64,000 nucleotides of DNA from the NCBI RefSeq assembly GCF_963924675.1, contig NC_089238.1, positions 25,339,815-25,403,814 of the forward strand, given 5' to 3'. Source of the DNA: Phocoena phocoena. Taxonomy: Eukaryota > Chordata > Mammalia > Artiodactyla > Phocoenidae. Each line of letters opens with the position of its first letter. Position 1 is the stretch's first letter. The position numbers and the translations under genes are program-made. The notes under the pieces are model-generated. The model ran no database searches. It was not told the DNA's origin and saw only the letters and a program-made list of their open reading frames with translations. This document shows positions 25,302 through 42,429 of this stretch, piece after piece.

Positions 25302-25660
25302 CAAGTGATGGTTGCTACGTGCCCAGCACGTCTTTACTCATTTAATCCTCAGGGCAAAACACTGAGGTCAGCAGGGAGACAGTCACAGTATTTGACAACT
25401 GAGCAGGAACACACACCGGCCAACCAGAGCAGAGCCTGGTTAGAAAAGCAGATCGACCCCCCGGTCCCTCCCAGGTGTGCCACCTTTGGACGTAGACACT
25501 ATTGCAATTGCTATGACTAGTGGTACTATTATTATCCTCTGGCTTTACAGGTGAGGACCGAAGCCCAGAGAGGTCAAATCATAAGTGGGTACCGGAAGGG
25601 GGAGATTTTAACGCAGGCCATCTGACTCCAGGGCCCAAATCCTCCCCAATCCACCCACAC
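25302..25660 (-). repeat. MIR SINE remnant, interrupted
   Basis: Reverse MIR pieces at 25318-25360 (GCCCAGCACGTCTTTACTCA) and at 25525-25640 (TACAGGTGAGGACCGAAGCC) are separated by unrelated sequence. Confidence 0.65.
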
Positions 25661-26689
25661 TGGCTGGCAGCAAGCTGAGGCTCAGGGGGACAGAGCTGGG
25701 CAGCCGTGACCGTACTGTGCTCAGGACCTCTGAAGGGTGACCGCTGGACCCTTACCTAGAAGGCTTTGCTCAGTCATAAGGCCTTAAGAAAGGGGTCCAT
25801 TTCTGACTCTCCTTGGCTGCCAGACACAGCAGAAATAATGGGCGCTCAGGACAAATTTAATCAACCCATCAATCACCTCTAAAAGGAGCTCTCTGCTACA
25901 GACGGGGCTTTGAGGAGAGGCCTCAGGCCCCAGCTGGACACACAGCTCTATCCTCAGTCAGACGTTTCCCTCTGCAGCTGGGTGATCTTGGTCAGGGCCT
26001 CTGGCTCGCTGGCCTCTGTGGGGAGCTGGCCAGGAGACCCCTTCGGGGCCCCCACTGCAGATTCTCCCTTCAGCCTCTCCCGCCATCCTTCTCTCTCACT
26101 CTCTCCCCCCCTCAAAATCCTGGAGTTCCGGGCCCCAGTTCTGATCCCACAGTGAAACACCCTCAGCAGACATCCCTGTCTTCCAGCAGGAACCTGTGGC
26201 AGGTGGCCCTTGCCCACATCCTGCCCCCCTGCCAGTGGTACCAGCAGTGGCCCTCCAGGGAAAGATACCCCCGAGATCTGCTTGGCATCGCCTCGGTCTG
26301 GAAACAGACAACACAGACTTGATGGGAGCCCCCGGGCCCGTTCTGACACCTGAGGGTCATGCAGCCTCCAGGCCCACCGGCAGGTGCCCCTTGGTCACCA
26401 TTCCCAGGGCCCACGTGGACCCTCCAGTAGCTCAGACTTCCCCTGCCTCATCAAAACCCACTGGTTATGGGCCTGCGGCTCCCCCTGACCTGGTAGCCCC
26501 CAAGGCAGGGACCGCTTCTGACTCTCCTTAGCTGCCAGGCACCCCCAAAATAAAGGGTGCACAGGACAGTTTTGATCAATCATCAGTCAGTCATTAACGA
26601 CAACAGTAACTGGAAACACTCCTAGGGCCTTCCACGTACCAGCGACTGCACTGACTACAGTGACACCGTTGATGGTACCAGCATCAGCT

Positions 26690-26850
26690 GGTGATAACTG
26701 CTAGCGTGACTGGGCCCTAAGTGCCAGGTTCCAGGCCCTTTATGTGTACATTATCTCCATAAATTGTCAAAGGATTCCTAAATCTAAAGCCTAAAGAACA
26801 GAGTCACTTGCCCAAGAAGACCCAATAAGTGTGTGAATAAGTCCACTCCG
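26690..26850 (-). repeat. MIR SINE remnant
   Basis: AAGTGCCAGGTTCCAGGCCC followed by an AGAGTCACTTGCCCAAGAAG block is a reverse MIR. Confidence 0.6.
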
Positions 26851-26889
26851 CGATCAATGACCAAGACGACCACGAACCCTGAGGAAGCG

Positions 26890-27110
26890 CTCACCGCATC
26901 AGCCTTTTATCTACATTACGCCACGGGCCCCTCAGAACGATTCTGTGAAGTCGAGACAATTATTATTCCCATTTTACAGACGAGCCCTTGGCAAATGAGG
27001 CCCAGGAAGGTAAATGCCATGTCACACAGGAAGGGGCATGGTGACACTGGGGTTCGAACTCAGAGCCTACTGCGATCAGACGTGCTTAACCACTGTACAA
27101 CGGCGCTGCT
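26890..27110 (-). repeat. MIR SINE beside the ZNF423 donor site
   Basis: A reverse MIR core: TTATTATTCCCATTTTACAG, GGGGTTCGAACTCAGAGCC and GCTTAACCACTGTACAACG. It ends about 110 bp from the splice donor of the giant exon. Confidence 0.8.
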
Positions 27111-27124
27111 TCTCTGGGCTCCTA

Positions 27125-31800
<4,676 letters not shown>

Positions 31801-31805
31801 ACCGG

Positions 31806-32045
31806 CACACACACCTGCATGCATAAACACACTCACACACACACAGGTCACACGTCACTCCCGCAACTCACATGTGAACTCCAACACACCAACTCACACA
31901 CATGCAGTCATACACACACGCTTATCCACACACAGTCACATACTCTCACACACACAAACATATCCATTCCCCTGCAATCACTCCCACATGCACACACAAG
32001 CTTGAACACACACGCACTCACCGGCAGACACAGACACACACACCG
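31806..32045 (+). repeat. CA/CACT-rich low-complexity region
   Basis: Dense CACACA and CTCACA tracts; a degenerate microsatellite. Confidence 0.85.
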
Positions 32046-32049
32046 TCAC

Positions 32050-32655
32050 GGAGGCACGGCTCAGACCGGGGGCCCCACACCCCCAAGCTCTTACAGCTGC
32101 CAACCCCAAGACTTGGAGAGACAAGCAAGGCCGGCTAAAGGGTCTTTTGGGGTCACTCAGAGCCTGCTCCTAGGGTCCACGCACCACCCTGGTGCCCGCC
32201 CGGGGCCTCTGGCCCCGACCGTGTGAAGATCTGCCTGACCCCAGCTGGCACCGCTGGCAGAGCTCTGCCTGGAAGGATGCCACTCTCCAAAGCTCCCGGC
32301 CCAGAGTCCTGCATCTCCCAGCAGCCTCCCTGCCTCTGAAGCCCAGTCACCCAACCCAGAGCAGGGTGCCTCCCAAAGTGAGGGCGCCCGCTCCCCCGGG
32401 AGCCTCACATTACAGGGCCTTCGGATGGGAAGGACGCGGGGCTGCCAGCTCCTCAGATGAGATGCGGCGGGAGGCGCCCCGGCCCCTGCCGGGTAATTCC
32501 CAGCTCTTGCCAGCTGGGCTACGCGGGGCGCAGACAAAGGGACCCAAGGGAGGAGATGGCTGGAGCTGGGGCAGCTGAGGGATGTGCTCGGCCCCCACCC
32601 CCTGGCCAGGCTCCACCAGCTTTTTATTATTTTGATGTCTTAGCTCAGACTCACG
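32050..32655. other. GC-rich intronic DNA, nothing recognised
   Basis: Moderately CpG-rich around 32390-32530. No exon signals are clear. Confidence 0.35.
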
Positions 32656-32659
32656 CAAG

Positions 32660-32850
32660 CTGCCACAGAGCCCTTCCTGTGTACCTCTGCTAAGGGCTGT
32701 TCTAACCACGAAGGAGGCGGGAACCAGGGCCCCTCCCACTGTACAGATGAGGAAACTGAGGCACAACCACAGTGACGTCCCCCAGGGAAGGACAGCACCA
32801 GGCCTGTCCACAGTCAGGCCCCTTGACACAGGTCAGTCGTACAGGACTAC
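32660..32850 (-). repeat. MIR SINE remnant
   Basis: TACAGATGAGGAAACTGAGG near 32742 with flanking MIR-like sequence on the reverse strand. Confidence 0.65.
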
Positions 32851-33047
32851 ACCTGAGTAGGTGAGACCAGGAGACGGACCCCCGTGTCAAGCTCCCATGC
32901 AGTCAGGGGCTGCCTCTCCTTTGAGCCCTGACAGGACCACCAGAATGGCCCATCGTCTGCATTGCAGGGAGGGGCCCCCGAGGCCCGGGAGGTACAGAGG
33001 CTGGCTGGAGCTCGCAGGGCCGACAAATGGAAGACAGGCCAGTTCAT

Positions 33048-33079
33048 GGGTCGGGGGGTCGGTGGGGGGGGGGGGGGGG
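33048..33079 (+). other. Strong G-quadruplex-capable tract
   Basis: G3, G6 and G16 runs separated by 2- and 5-base loops. The G-rich strand is the template strand of ZNF423. Folding is inferred from composition only. Confidence 0.5.
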
Positions 33080-33269
33080 CAAGGAAGATGCCTTGCCAGA
33101 AACACCAAGCCCGGACACGTCTTTCATTCACGTTGTCTGAGGATGAGAGCAGACACGTGCACGTGAACCCTGCTCCTCCATTCATCTGTCCACCCCACAA
33201 GCGTTCCTCTAAACACTCAGAGTCAGCTCACACATCTGCAAACAGGGACGTGTTGTGAGGGGTGGATGA

Positions 33270-33560
33270 GAACACGTAATGTGAAGAAGCACTCTTATTC
33301 CATTTACATGAACTGTCCAGACCAGGCACATCTGTAGAGACAGAAAGCAGATTAGTGATTGCCTGAGGCCAGAGGAGGGAGCAGGGATTGACTGCAAATG
33401 GGCAAGAGGCATCCTTCTGAGATCATGGAAATGCCTGAAAGCTGGATGGCGGGGAGGACTGCACAGCTCTGTGAATTTACTTAAAAGTCACTGAATTGCT
33501 CACTTAAAACAAATGAATGCTATGATATGCAAATTATACTTCAATAAAACTGACAGACAA
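33270..33560 (+). mobile_element. Old L1 3' end fragment
   Basis: CAGATTAGTGATTGCCTGAG, a CACTTAAAACAAATGAATG block and TTATACTTCAATAAAACTG are L1 3' UTR features. Confidence 0.75.
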
Positions 33561-33614
33561 AATCACTATTTGGCCAGTAATAATAATTAGCACAAACGAG
33601 TACCACTAGTGCTA

Positions 33615-33790
33615 ATAAAATTAGCAGCTACATCTAGTGAGCACGTCCCGAGTGCCCGCACTGTGCTAAGTGCTTCTATTACCACAATGAATCTCTTTTC
33701 ATCCTCCCATTGGTAACATCCCATTTTTGAGATGAGGAAGCTGAGGCTCGGCGAGGTGAGTAACTTGCCCTGAGTCACACAGCCGGATGC
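33615..33790 (-). repeat. MIR SINE remnant
   Basis: A reverse MIR: GTGCTAAGTGCTTCTATTAC, then GAGATGAGGAAGCTGAGGC and TAACTTGCCCTGAGTCACAC. Confidence 0.8.
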
Positions 33791-34509
33791 CCCAGTTGTG
33801 TTTGACCAGGATTGTGGGGTCTACTCTCACCCTGCTCCACCTGCAACGCCACCCAGTCTTTGAGAAGAAGAAGCAACCTGCCCCAGCACCACAGTCCCCG
33901 AGGTTCATTGCGGGGCTGCCTGGCTGGCTTTATTTTTCTGCAAACAAGTCTCAAAACTAAAGCAAAGCACATTATTCTGGGAACAACAAACTGAGCAACT
34001 GCTGAGATTATAATCATCTGAATTGAAACGAAAATAAGGCTCCTTAAACTGAAAAGATCCAGTCAGGGGAAATGGGCATGTTGACAAATAAAGACCCAAC
34101 TCAGATTGCCCTGTTTAAAGCCTTTTACCTTAACAACGTTTAACCTTGACTGCTGCCGCCCCATCCCCTCCAAATGCATTTTGTTTGGGGGGCACTTAGC
34201 TTACTCTTCTAGGAGCAGACTGGAGAGACGACTGGGGCCAGCACACTCAGGATGGATGGGCAGGGAGGTCGGCAGATGGAGGGGGGGTCCTTTCCTTACA
34301 GCGGCAACACTCCCCTCATGCTGACTGTTAGACGCCACGGTGCAGCCGGGGCAGCACACACCCTCAGGCAGATGTGCAGAAAGGGAAGGGGTGCAGAAAC
34401 AGGATGAAGGCAACCCCAAGGTCCCCTTCAACTTGAATGTTTCAGAACTCAGGGAGAAGGTAGTTTCAAGGAAAGTCCAGCTCGACCAACCACCTTTTCA
34501 TGTCCAAGT

Positions 34510-34770
34510 GAATGCTTTGATAGAGTCTACTATGTGCCGGGCACTCTTTTAAAAGCTTTACATGTGTTAACTCATTCAGTCCTCTCAACAGCCCAATGAG
34601 ATAGGCACTATTATTATTATTTAATATTTCCCTGATCAGGTGAGAAAACTCAGGCACAGAGAGGCTGAGTAACTTGCCTAAAGCCACACAGCTTGCAGGC
34701 AGGAGAGCCAGGATTCAAACCCAGTTAGTTGGTTCTGAGTCGGTGCTTTCACCCACCATGCTACCCTGCC
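34510..34770 (-). repeat. MIR SINE, nearly full length
   Basis: A reverse MIR with ACTATGTGCCGGGCACTC, TTAACTCATTCAGTCCTC, AGAGGCTGAGTAACTTGCC and GGATTCAAACCCAG in order. Confidence 0.85.
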
Positions 34771-34947
34771 TCTCTCCTTTGGGAGGGGGCACTGTCACAT
34801 GAGAATATCAAGAGGGAAACCCAGTGACTAATGTCAGATCCTTGGCCTCCCCCTCCCGCTAGAATGAGTACAAAGAAATATAACAAAATAAATAGAAAAA
34901 TCACTTTCAAAAAGGAAATTAAAGTCATTTAAAAAGGATTAATCCTA

Positions 34948-35158
34948 GGGCTTCCCTGGTGGCGCAGTGGTTGAGAGTCCGCCTGCCAATGCAGGGGACA
35001 CGGGTTCATGCCCTGGTCTGGGAAGATCCCACGTGCCGCGGAGCGGCTGGGCCCGTGAGCCATGGCCGCTGAGCCTGCGCGTCCGGAGCCTGTGCTCCGC
35101 AATGGGAGAGGTCACAACAGTGAGAGGCCCGCGTACCGCAAAAAAAAAACAAAAAAAC
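34948..35158 (+). mobile_element. CHR-type SINE, copy 5
   Basis: A short-form copy with a C-interrupted A tail. The 14-bp target-site duplication AAAGGATTAATCCT (34933-34946) matches AAAGGACTAATCCT (35159-35172) with one change. Confidence 0.93.
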
Positions 35159-35174
35159 AAAGGACTAATCCTGA

Positions 35175-37660
35175 AAAAAGGCCTGATAGGAAATGGGTTA
35201 TATGGGGCTTTTGCAGTCTGCTGCAGGAAAAGAATGAAAATAAGCATAAAAGAGGGGAGGAATTTCGATAAAAACTCAATTATGTAGAAAAAAGAACATT
35301 AACTGGGCTTCGGGACACATCAGCGGCAGAAAGAGTCAGGTGGACCCCAAGCTCACATGGCCACACTTGGTGAATTCCACAGGCTGAGGCCACAGCCATG
35401 ACAACGTGGCCTCAGACACACCTTGTCTGGGCAGAGCAGAGTGGCCGCCACCCAGGATGGCTGGGACCCTCAGCTCCACGCCCCTCCAGTCACAGAGAAT
35501 CAAGGTCGGGGCTGCCGAGGAAGTACCTGGATGCAGGAGAGAGAGTAGCTAGCCCACAGGCCCAGAGGAGTGAGCGGAAAGGGGGACCTTCCTGTAGCGA
35601 GGGGCACAGGCTGAGGAGGGAGGGAGCCCTCTGTCACTGAAGTTGTGCTAGAGGAATAAACGGCTCTGAAAAGAACAGTGAGGGGGAAGGTGTAAACAGC
35701 CAATGCCCAGGCAGCTCCAGGTTTCTAGGACATCCCTGGGATGGGCAGGTCCATTCAAGTGAATAAAAATGACCACAAGCCTCCAGAGGGGACAAAAGCT
35801 GAGCGGTCCCAGGAGTGAAGTTTCCAAGTCCACAAGTGCCCCCAGTGTGGGGTACTGTGCACTCGAGTGCACCCCACCTGGGCGCTGCCCCATGGATAGC
35901 CCAGACCGTGCACAGCAGGCAGACTTGGGACAACCAAGGGGCCTGGGGGAGACACGCCAGGGCAGAGGAAAGAGCACTGGACAGAGAGTCCAGCAGGAGA
36001 CCTGGCCCTCGGCTGCCTCCACGTAATATGGGAAGTTGGAATTTGAGCCTCAAGAGTGCCCTGTGGATGAATATAAAAGTCATTTTGGACAATATTCCAA
36101 TCATCCAGATTGTTTCCATAATAGCCACAAAAAGGCTCGACGATTCCTCACGAAGCCCCAGAAGGTCTCCTTGCTATTCACCCAATTCCATGGGAAAATG
36201 AAAATTGCTATGGAGGCAAGTTCCCTCCCCACAAGACAAAGCCCTACGGTGCTCCAGGTAGAGCCTCCCCTCTGTCCCCATTGGGAATTCCAGGAATGGG
36301 AATAACTGTGGCCCGACCCCAGACTCAGGAACCATCTACGCCAATCCCGCTTGATATAGAGGAAGAAGCTGAGGCCCAGAGAGAGAAGAAAACTTCCAGG
36401 GACAGTAAATTGTTAGTGGTCACCTCGAATACTGTGTTCAGGAGGATTCTGAGGCCCTATCTGGGCTCAGAAGAAATGAGTGCTGAAATCAATTGCTAAT
36501 GTCTGCCACGAGCAGAAGAGTGCACAAGTGGAATGTTCAAAGAGCGGGGAGCAAATTGGAGGAGGAGGTCTCCTGATTCCCAGTGCTAGAGAAGAAGCTT
36601 TTAACATCAGGTTTTCTCTTTCAAGAAGGGAACTGTGCATCCCCTCTGAAAAGGAGGCTTTAGGGCAGGATCACCAAAATCCTGTTGTTCAAGCAGAGAC
36701 AACAGCATTTGACAGGTACTGTGGAGCTGTGTTGTAGTCTAGAGAGGGGTCTCCAGCCAGGGATAAGGGTCAGCAGGTCCAACTCTGCTGATGGTGAGGT
36801 CCACCCAAAGTGGGCACAAAGCAGCCCGGGCATCCTGGGAGGGCAGATCAATGCTCCCCAGAGCCCGAGGTGACAAAAGCTGCAAGACATGAATGTGCTT
36901 CAGGACACACCACTGACTGCACTTCCCACAGAGGCAGCCAGAACCAGACAGGTGGCTTCCAGACATGAAACGATGCAAATCCAGCTGGAGCAACATCTGG
37001 GTGAATTGCTAATCTCTTCTTAGGAAACTTCAAATCTCTACCCATCTGTCTCCCTGCGCTCCCTGTAAACCTGGTGCAGTAGAGGGATCTGTGGGGAGCC
37101 TGGATCTGCGACGAACTTGGTCCCAGAGGCCACTCTGTTGCTGGGAGGGTGGGAGTGCTTCTGCCTCTGTGACATGGCTGGACTGGGCAATCTCTGAGGC
37201 CTTTTCCTGGGGCTGCTTCCAGTAAACTGTGGTGTGAGCTTCCTGAGAGGCCCAGCACAGTTAACCCCTGGATCAGAGTGGGGTACTGGATCCCACGGTA
37301 TCAAGGCCCAGTAGGAGACAGAGGCTGCCAGGCCAGAGCTCCCGGCTGGGTGGGGCATCCTCACTGTCTCCATGCCTACCAGGGACTCATCCAGACTCAA
37401 ACTAGGCCCGGCGGGGGGGGGCCCACCGACGAGAAGGCGACAAGAATGCCTGCCCTGGTCCTTACCTCCTACCAGGTGACAAAGCTGGCCATCCATCCCA
37501 GAATACTCCGCAACTCAGTTATATGCACACATGTAGGATCGGTGCAAGGGGGAGGGGAGGCAAGAGGAAGTTAACGGGCCATCACTCATCTTATTTAACA
37601 CAGACGGGGAAACAGAGACCACACAGCAGGAGCAGACAGATCCAGAACTAAACTCATAAA
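35175..37660. other. Intronic DNA, mostly unassigned
   Basis: A short MIR-like string (GAAGAAGCTGAGGCCCAGAG) lies near 36363. An open plus-strand frame at 36036-36305 has no recognisable domain. Nothing else supported. Confidence 0.4.
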
Positions 37661-37669
37661 AACCACAGT

Positions 37670-37905
37670 AGTTACTACTTATGGAACATTTTCTATAAAC
37701 CAGATCCTTTGCCAGCATTTTCTCGTTTGATTCTCACAATATCGCTATGAGGTAGGTGCTATTACATCCCCTTCTTTCTAACCGTGCAAACCGAGGCTCC
37801 AAGAAGGAAAGCAACTTTCTGAGCACATGGAGTTAGCAAGTGACAAATGTACCACTACCCCCACCCCAAATCCACTCACTAACCACTAGACTACACTGCC
37901 TTTCC
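37670..37905 (-). repeat. MIR SINE remnant
   Basis: A reverse MIR: TCGTTTGATTCTCACAATAT, CTATGAGGTAGGTGCTATTA and CTAACCACTAGACTACACTG. Confidence 0.8.
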
Positions 37906-38189
37906 AGGCCCTGAGTGCCGGTTCAGGGCCTGCCCCACCGCAGAAGCTGCTCAGTGCCAACCCCTACAACTCAAGGACAGCCAAGAAGAGGTCCTCATAC
38001 GTTAGAACCCCACCCGCCACAAAGACAAAGGCATGTCCCAAAGTGGGCAGAGTCGGTGGCTGGCTTTACCAGGCTGGATTACCCGAGGCTGGCTCTGATG
38101 CCAAGCACCAATGAATGTAGCTGGTCTCTTGCCTCACCTGGTTGCAGGCAGAGCAGGATGTTTAAATAATCTGTGCAGAGCTTGTGGTA

Positions 38190-38668
38190 GGCAAGGTAAT
38201 GCCCCCCCCACAACAAGACGTTCATATCCTAATCCCCAGAACCCAGGAATATGTTACATTATGTGGCAGAGGTGAATTAAGGTTGCAGATAGAATTAAGG
38301 ATGCCAATTAGATGACCTTCGGATAAAGAGATTATACTAAATTACCTGGGAGAGCCCAATGTAATCACAAAGGTCCTTAATGCAGACGAGGGAGGCAAAA
38401 GAGGAAGTCAGAGTGATACAATTGCTGGCTTCGAAGATGGAAGGGGGCCACAAGCCAAGGAATGTGGGCAGACTCTAAAAATGGGAAAGGCATGAAAACA
38501 GATTCTCTCCAGAGCCTTCAGAAAGGAACACAGCCCTGTGGTTTTAGCCCAGTGAGGTCCATGTCAGACTTCTGATTTACAGAACTATGATAGAATAATT
38601 TGTTCTTGTTTTAAGCCGGTTAAGTCCATGATAATTTGTTACAGCAGCAATAGGAAACGAATACAGAT
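38190..38668 (+). mobile_element. ERVL-MaLR-type LTR
   Basis: It resembles a MaLR LTR: TTCATATCCTAATCCCCAGA at the start, GAGCCCAATGTAATCACAAA in the middle, and GTTACAGCAGCAATAGGAAA at the end. It runs straight into matching internal sequence. Very old; no coding capacity. Confidence 0.7.
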
Positions 38669-39780
38669 ATCGGTACGAGGAGAGAGGTGATGTTATTACA
38701 AATACCTGAAAAGTGCGGAAGTGGCTTTGGAACTGGGCAGTGGGCAGTGACTAGAAGAGTTTTCAAGAGTGTGGTAGAAAAAGCCTATATTACCTTTAAA
38801 AGATTATTCATAGAAAAACTGACTCTGTTAGTGAAGACTCAAAAGGAAGTAAGGAGTACATTTGAGAAAACCTAAGTCACCACAAAAAACACCTAAATCA
38901 TCATAAACAAACGGATAAGAGAAACATGAACATTAAAGGCACTGATGGCGAGGGCTTAGAAGATGAGGAACTTGATATTGGAAACTGGAAGAAAGGGATA
39001 CTTGTTATACAGTGCCAGGAAGCTTTAGGGAATCATGTCCCGCAGTTATGTGGAAAACAGGACTAGTGATAGATAAAAATGGATATTTAGCTGAGGGGAT
39101 TTCCAAGCAACATATTGAAGGTATGGCCTGTTTTCTTCTTGCTGCTTGTAGTAGAGAGGAAAGAGATGGATTGAAAGAAGAACTGTTAAGCAAAAAGAAC
39201 CAGGAATTGATGATTTTGGAAATTCTCAGCCTAACCAAATTGCAAAAGACATTATAATTGAGAGATTCACTATCAGCAAATCACACTCTAGGGAAAAGAC
39301 TGAGAGTGTGACTATACATTTTGCTAATATCTCAGAAGAATCAAAAGGTTGGAACACTCAGTCACACAAAAGACTCTTTGAAGATATTAAGAATGTGACT
39401 CACATATCCTCTATGTCAAACCAGAGAGCATCTAGAAATTTGGGGGCATTGCCCTGGAGCCATCCCAGAAGAAGCCAAAAGTAGAGATCAGATTATCTAG
39501 AAAAAAATCTATGTAGGGACCTCTTGTCTAATGGTGTAGATCCCCCATGACATACACAGGAGACCCACAAGCTTCTTGAAAAGTTTATACCAGCAGAAAC
39601 ACTGCCAGCTTGGACCAAAAAGGAGATGGAAGACGGCTGAGGAACCACCCCCCAAATTCTACAGGCAGGAAACAGGCTAATAAAATTACTCAGCTGCAAA
39701 CATGTGATAATTTCCATTTAAAAAAGGAAAAAAAAAAGAGATAGTTCAGAGGGCAAAGCCAGAGAGTAGAACATTGAGCC
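38669..39780 (+). mobile_element. ERVL-MaLR internal region, decayed
   Basis: It starts with a GTACGAGGAGAGAGGTGATG block, then AGTGGCTTTGGAACTGGGC and GATGAGGAACTTGATATTGG, typical of MaLR internal sequence. MaLR elements are non-autonomous and this one has no long frame. No second LTR is seen on the right. Confidence 0.7.
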
Positions 39781-40240
39781 CAGAGGGTGGTACCATGAGC
39801 CACAGTGGATGAGATCACTACTGGACTAGGTTCAGATTCTGGCACTGAATAAGCATAGGGATGTATGTAGAGGCAAGTACACCCATCCCCTCTTGTTTTT
39901 TCATTTTCCCAACTCTTGAGAGCGGGAATCTGATGAATTGGTCTCTAAGAGGCTTTGTAGCTCTAAGAGTCTGTGATCAACTAATGATGGCTTCCCTGGG
40001 TACAGGAATGAGGAATGCCAGATAGTAGGTATCCCAGCTTCCGCTGGATATCTCCCGGTTTGTGTTCTTTCCCTCGGCGCATATTTGTTGAGTCTGCTCT
40101 ATATGCCTGGACCTCTGAGGGTTGCAGAAGGTACCTAGCATGCTTAGGTTTCTCTGCTCTTGTCTGCCCAACCTCTGTCAATTAGTTACCGTCTCAAGTT
40201 TCAACTCTAAACCAATGCTTTGCCACTTTGAAGCACTTTA

Positions 40241-40454
40241 TTTTTATTATTATTATTTTTTGCAGTACGCGGGCCTCTCACTGTTGTGGCCTTTCCCCTT
40301 GCAGAGCACAGGCTCCGGACGCGCAGGCTCAGCGGCCACAGCTCACGGGCCCAGCTGCTCCGTGGCATATGGGATCTTCCTGGACCGGGGCACAAACCCG
40401 TGTCCCCTGCATCGGCAGGCGGACTCTCAACCACTGCGCCACCAGGGAAGCCCC
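40241..40454 (-). mobile_element. CHR-type SINE, copy 6, reverse
   Basis: A short-form copy in reverse, with its T-rich tail complement at 40241-40261. The 12-bp duplication TGAAGCACTTTA flanks it (40229-40240 and 40455-40466). Confidence 0.93.
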
Positions 40455-41264
40455 TGAAGCACTTTAAAAGGGGGGGGAAAAAACCTTTCATGTAAGCAGT
40501 AGTCAGTCGTGCGTATAGATATTTGATTTCCCTAAAGGGACATTTGAGGGTATGGTGTAAAGGTTGGAGGCCCAGCCTCTGAGAAATCAAGGGTCCACCC
40601 TGAGAAGAAAGGGGAAAAGGCAGCTGGAGGGTCTTTCCTCAGAGGTAGGCCAAGGAGCCTCCTAAAGGATACCAGGAGCTGACATGGCTCCACCTAAAAT
40701 CTTGAATTAGAATTATGCTTTTAGTAAAAATAACAGGGATTTGTATTCACCCTTCCCTGCTCCAGGGAGCTCAGAGTGCCTTTGCAGCTATGATCTCATC
40801 ATCACCAGTGAGGCCACAGACAGGGAAAGCAGGGATCATTCTTTCAGTTTGGGAATCAAAATTAACCAGGTTGGGCGGGGGTGGTGCTCAAGGGTCAACA
40901 GGCAGCATGAGGGTGGAGGCTGGCATGCAGAGGTCAGTGGCCCCAAACTGAGAGGAGGAGCTGGCCCTGGTGGGTGAAGGGTGGGGTCCTATTCTTTGAC
41001 CCACCTCTAAGGGACACTTGGCACATATCCTCGAGGGCCCACAGACCTCCCAACAGACTGAAAGCTATGGCCCGGCATGCCTTTTTCTAGCTGTCTCTAG
41101 GGGCTGCTGAAATGCCACCTGACAATAAACGACTGCCGTCCAGGCCCTTAATAAACCTTCCGGGGAACCGGGGAACCAAAATCATCAGCATTATTTTGAA
41201 GAGACTCAATCGGTCTCAAGGAGACATCAGCCACTGGGAGATAGCAGAACCATATTTGGAGAGT

Positions 41265-41440
41265 ATGGGCTCGCTTAGACTGAGCTGCCACTCATTGGCT
41301 GTGTGACGGTTGTCAAGTCACTGTACCTCTCTGAGCCCCCATTTCCTCAACCATAGGATGGGGATAATAGGAGTGTCTACCTTACAAAATGGGTAATGTG
41401 TATATACTGCTAAGCGTTCAATAAATGAAGGAGGTTACTA
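41265..41440 (+). repeat. MIR SINE
   Basis: TTGGCTGTGTGACGGTTGTC, TAGGATGGGGATAATAGGAG and GCGTTCAATAAATGAAGGAG are in forward MIR order. Confidence 0.85.
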
Positions 41441-41939
41441 GTGGAACTTATACTATTTTCATTAATTGTAAATCCCATCAACTGTATGGCATTTAAAATT
41501 TTACACAGCATTTTCACCCCCATTATCCCTTTGACGTTGGAGCAGCTCCTCACGGTTGAGGTAGTGGTGGTGGTTGTTATTTCCATATTACAAGCAAGCA
41601 GGGTGCCACACACCCAGGGATCCTGGGATGGAACCCAGCATCCCACCCAGCCTGTGTCCCTCTTTCACACTCAGAGGATCTGGGTTTCCACAGTAAGCTG
41701 CGTGGTCAACCCCACGGATGAGGAAACAGAACAGAGAGGTTAGATCAAACCCCGATGTCACAGAGCAGATGGTAAATGGAAAAGTTGGGACTGGACTCCC
41801 AGCGGGACTGAGCAGGGGGACACAGATCACCGTGACTGTCCTCTCACCAGATGGTCTGGGGACTTACCCAGTTATCAGTCGTTTTGTAAAAATGCCAACA
41901 TTTAGACATCAAGAACACTCAACGGTTTTTAAAACATCC

Positions 41940-42081
41940 ACTTCTGAGTTTTCTGGAAGGAGACGGCAAAGACCTGGAGACACAGGACCTGCATTTGGTG
42001 CGGCCGTGACACTTCTGAGTTTTCTGGAAGGAGACGGCAAAGACCTGGAGACACAGGACCTGCATTTGGTGCGGCCATGAC
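41940..42081 (+). repeat. 71-bp tandem duplication, two copies
   Basis: Unit 1 (41940-42010) and unit 2 (42011-42081) are identical except for one base (CCGTGAC versus CCATGAC). The junction is head to tail without inserted bases. The change makes or removes a CpG, so CpG decay alone could explain it. Confidence 0.97.
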
Positions 42082-42224
42082 AGACCAGAGCTGCAGCTCC
42101 CCATTAGAACTGGGTGCTCACTCTCCTGTCTGTCCAGACCCACAGGGCTCCCTTCCTCATTATGAGGTGTCCTGGGCCCCAAAGGCACTCGTGTTTGCTA
42201 GGCAGCTGTGTCCAGCAGCTGGAC

Positions 42225-42425
42225 TTAGGAGCCTTAGACTCCCAGCTCCATCAAGTTAATGAACCTCCTCAGTTGCACAGAAGAAGAAACCTGCCTCAGT
42301 TTCCTCATCTGTAAAATGGGAATAATAATAATAGTCCCAATTATAGAGTTGCTATGCAGATGAAATAAGTGAATATTTGTAACAGGTTATATATGAGAAA
42401 TGCTCTGTTAGATAAAAATAGTCAC
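42225..42425 (+). repeat. MIR SINE
   Basis: CTCAGTTTCCTCATCTGTAA and AATGGGAATAATAATAATAG with the downstream MIR tail. Confidence 0.8.
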
Positions 42426-42429
42426 TGGC

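Noticed and set aside
38190..39780. A functional endogenous retrovirus
   Set aside because: The sequence fits a non-autonomous MaLR with no surviving coding frame and only one LTR seen.
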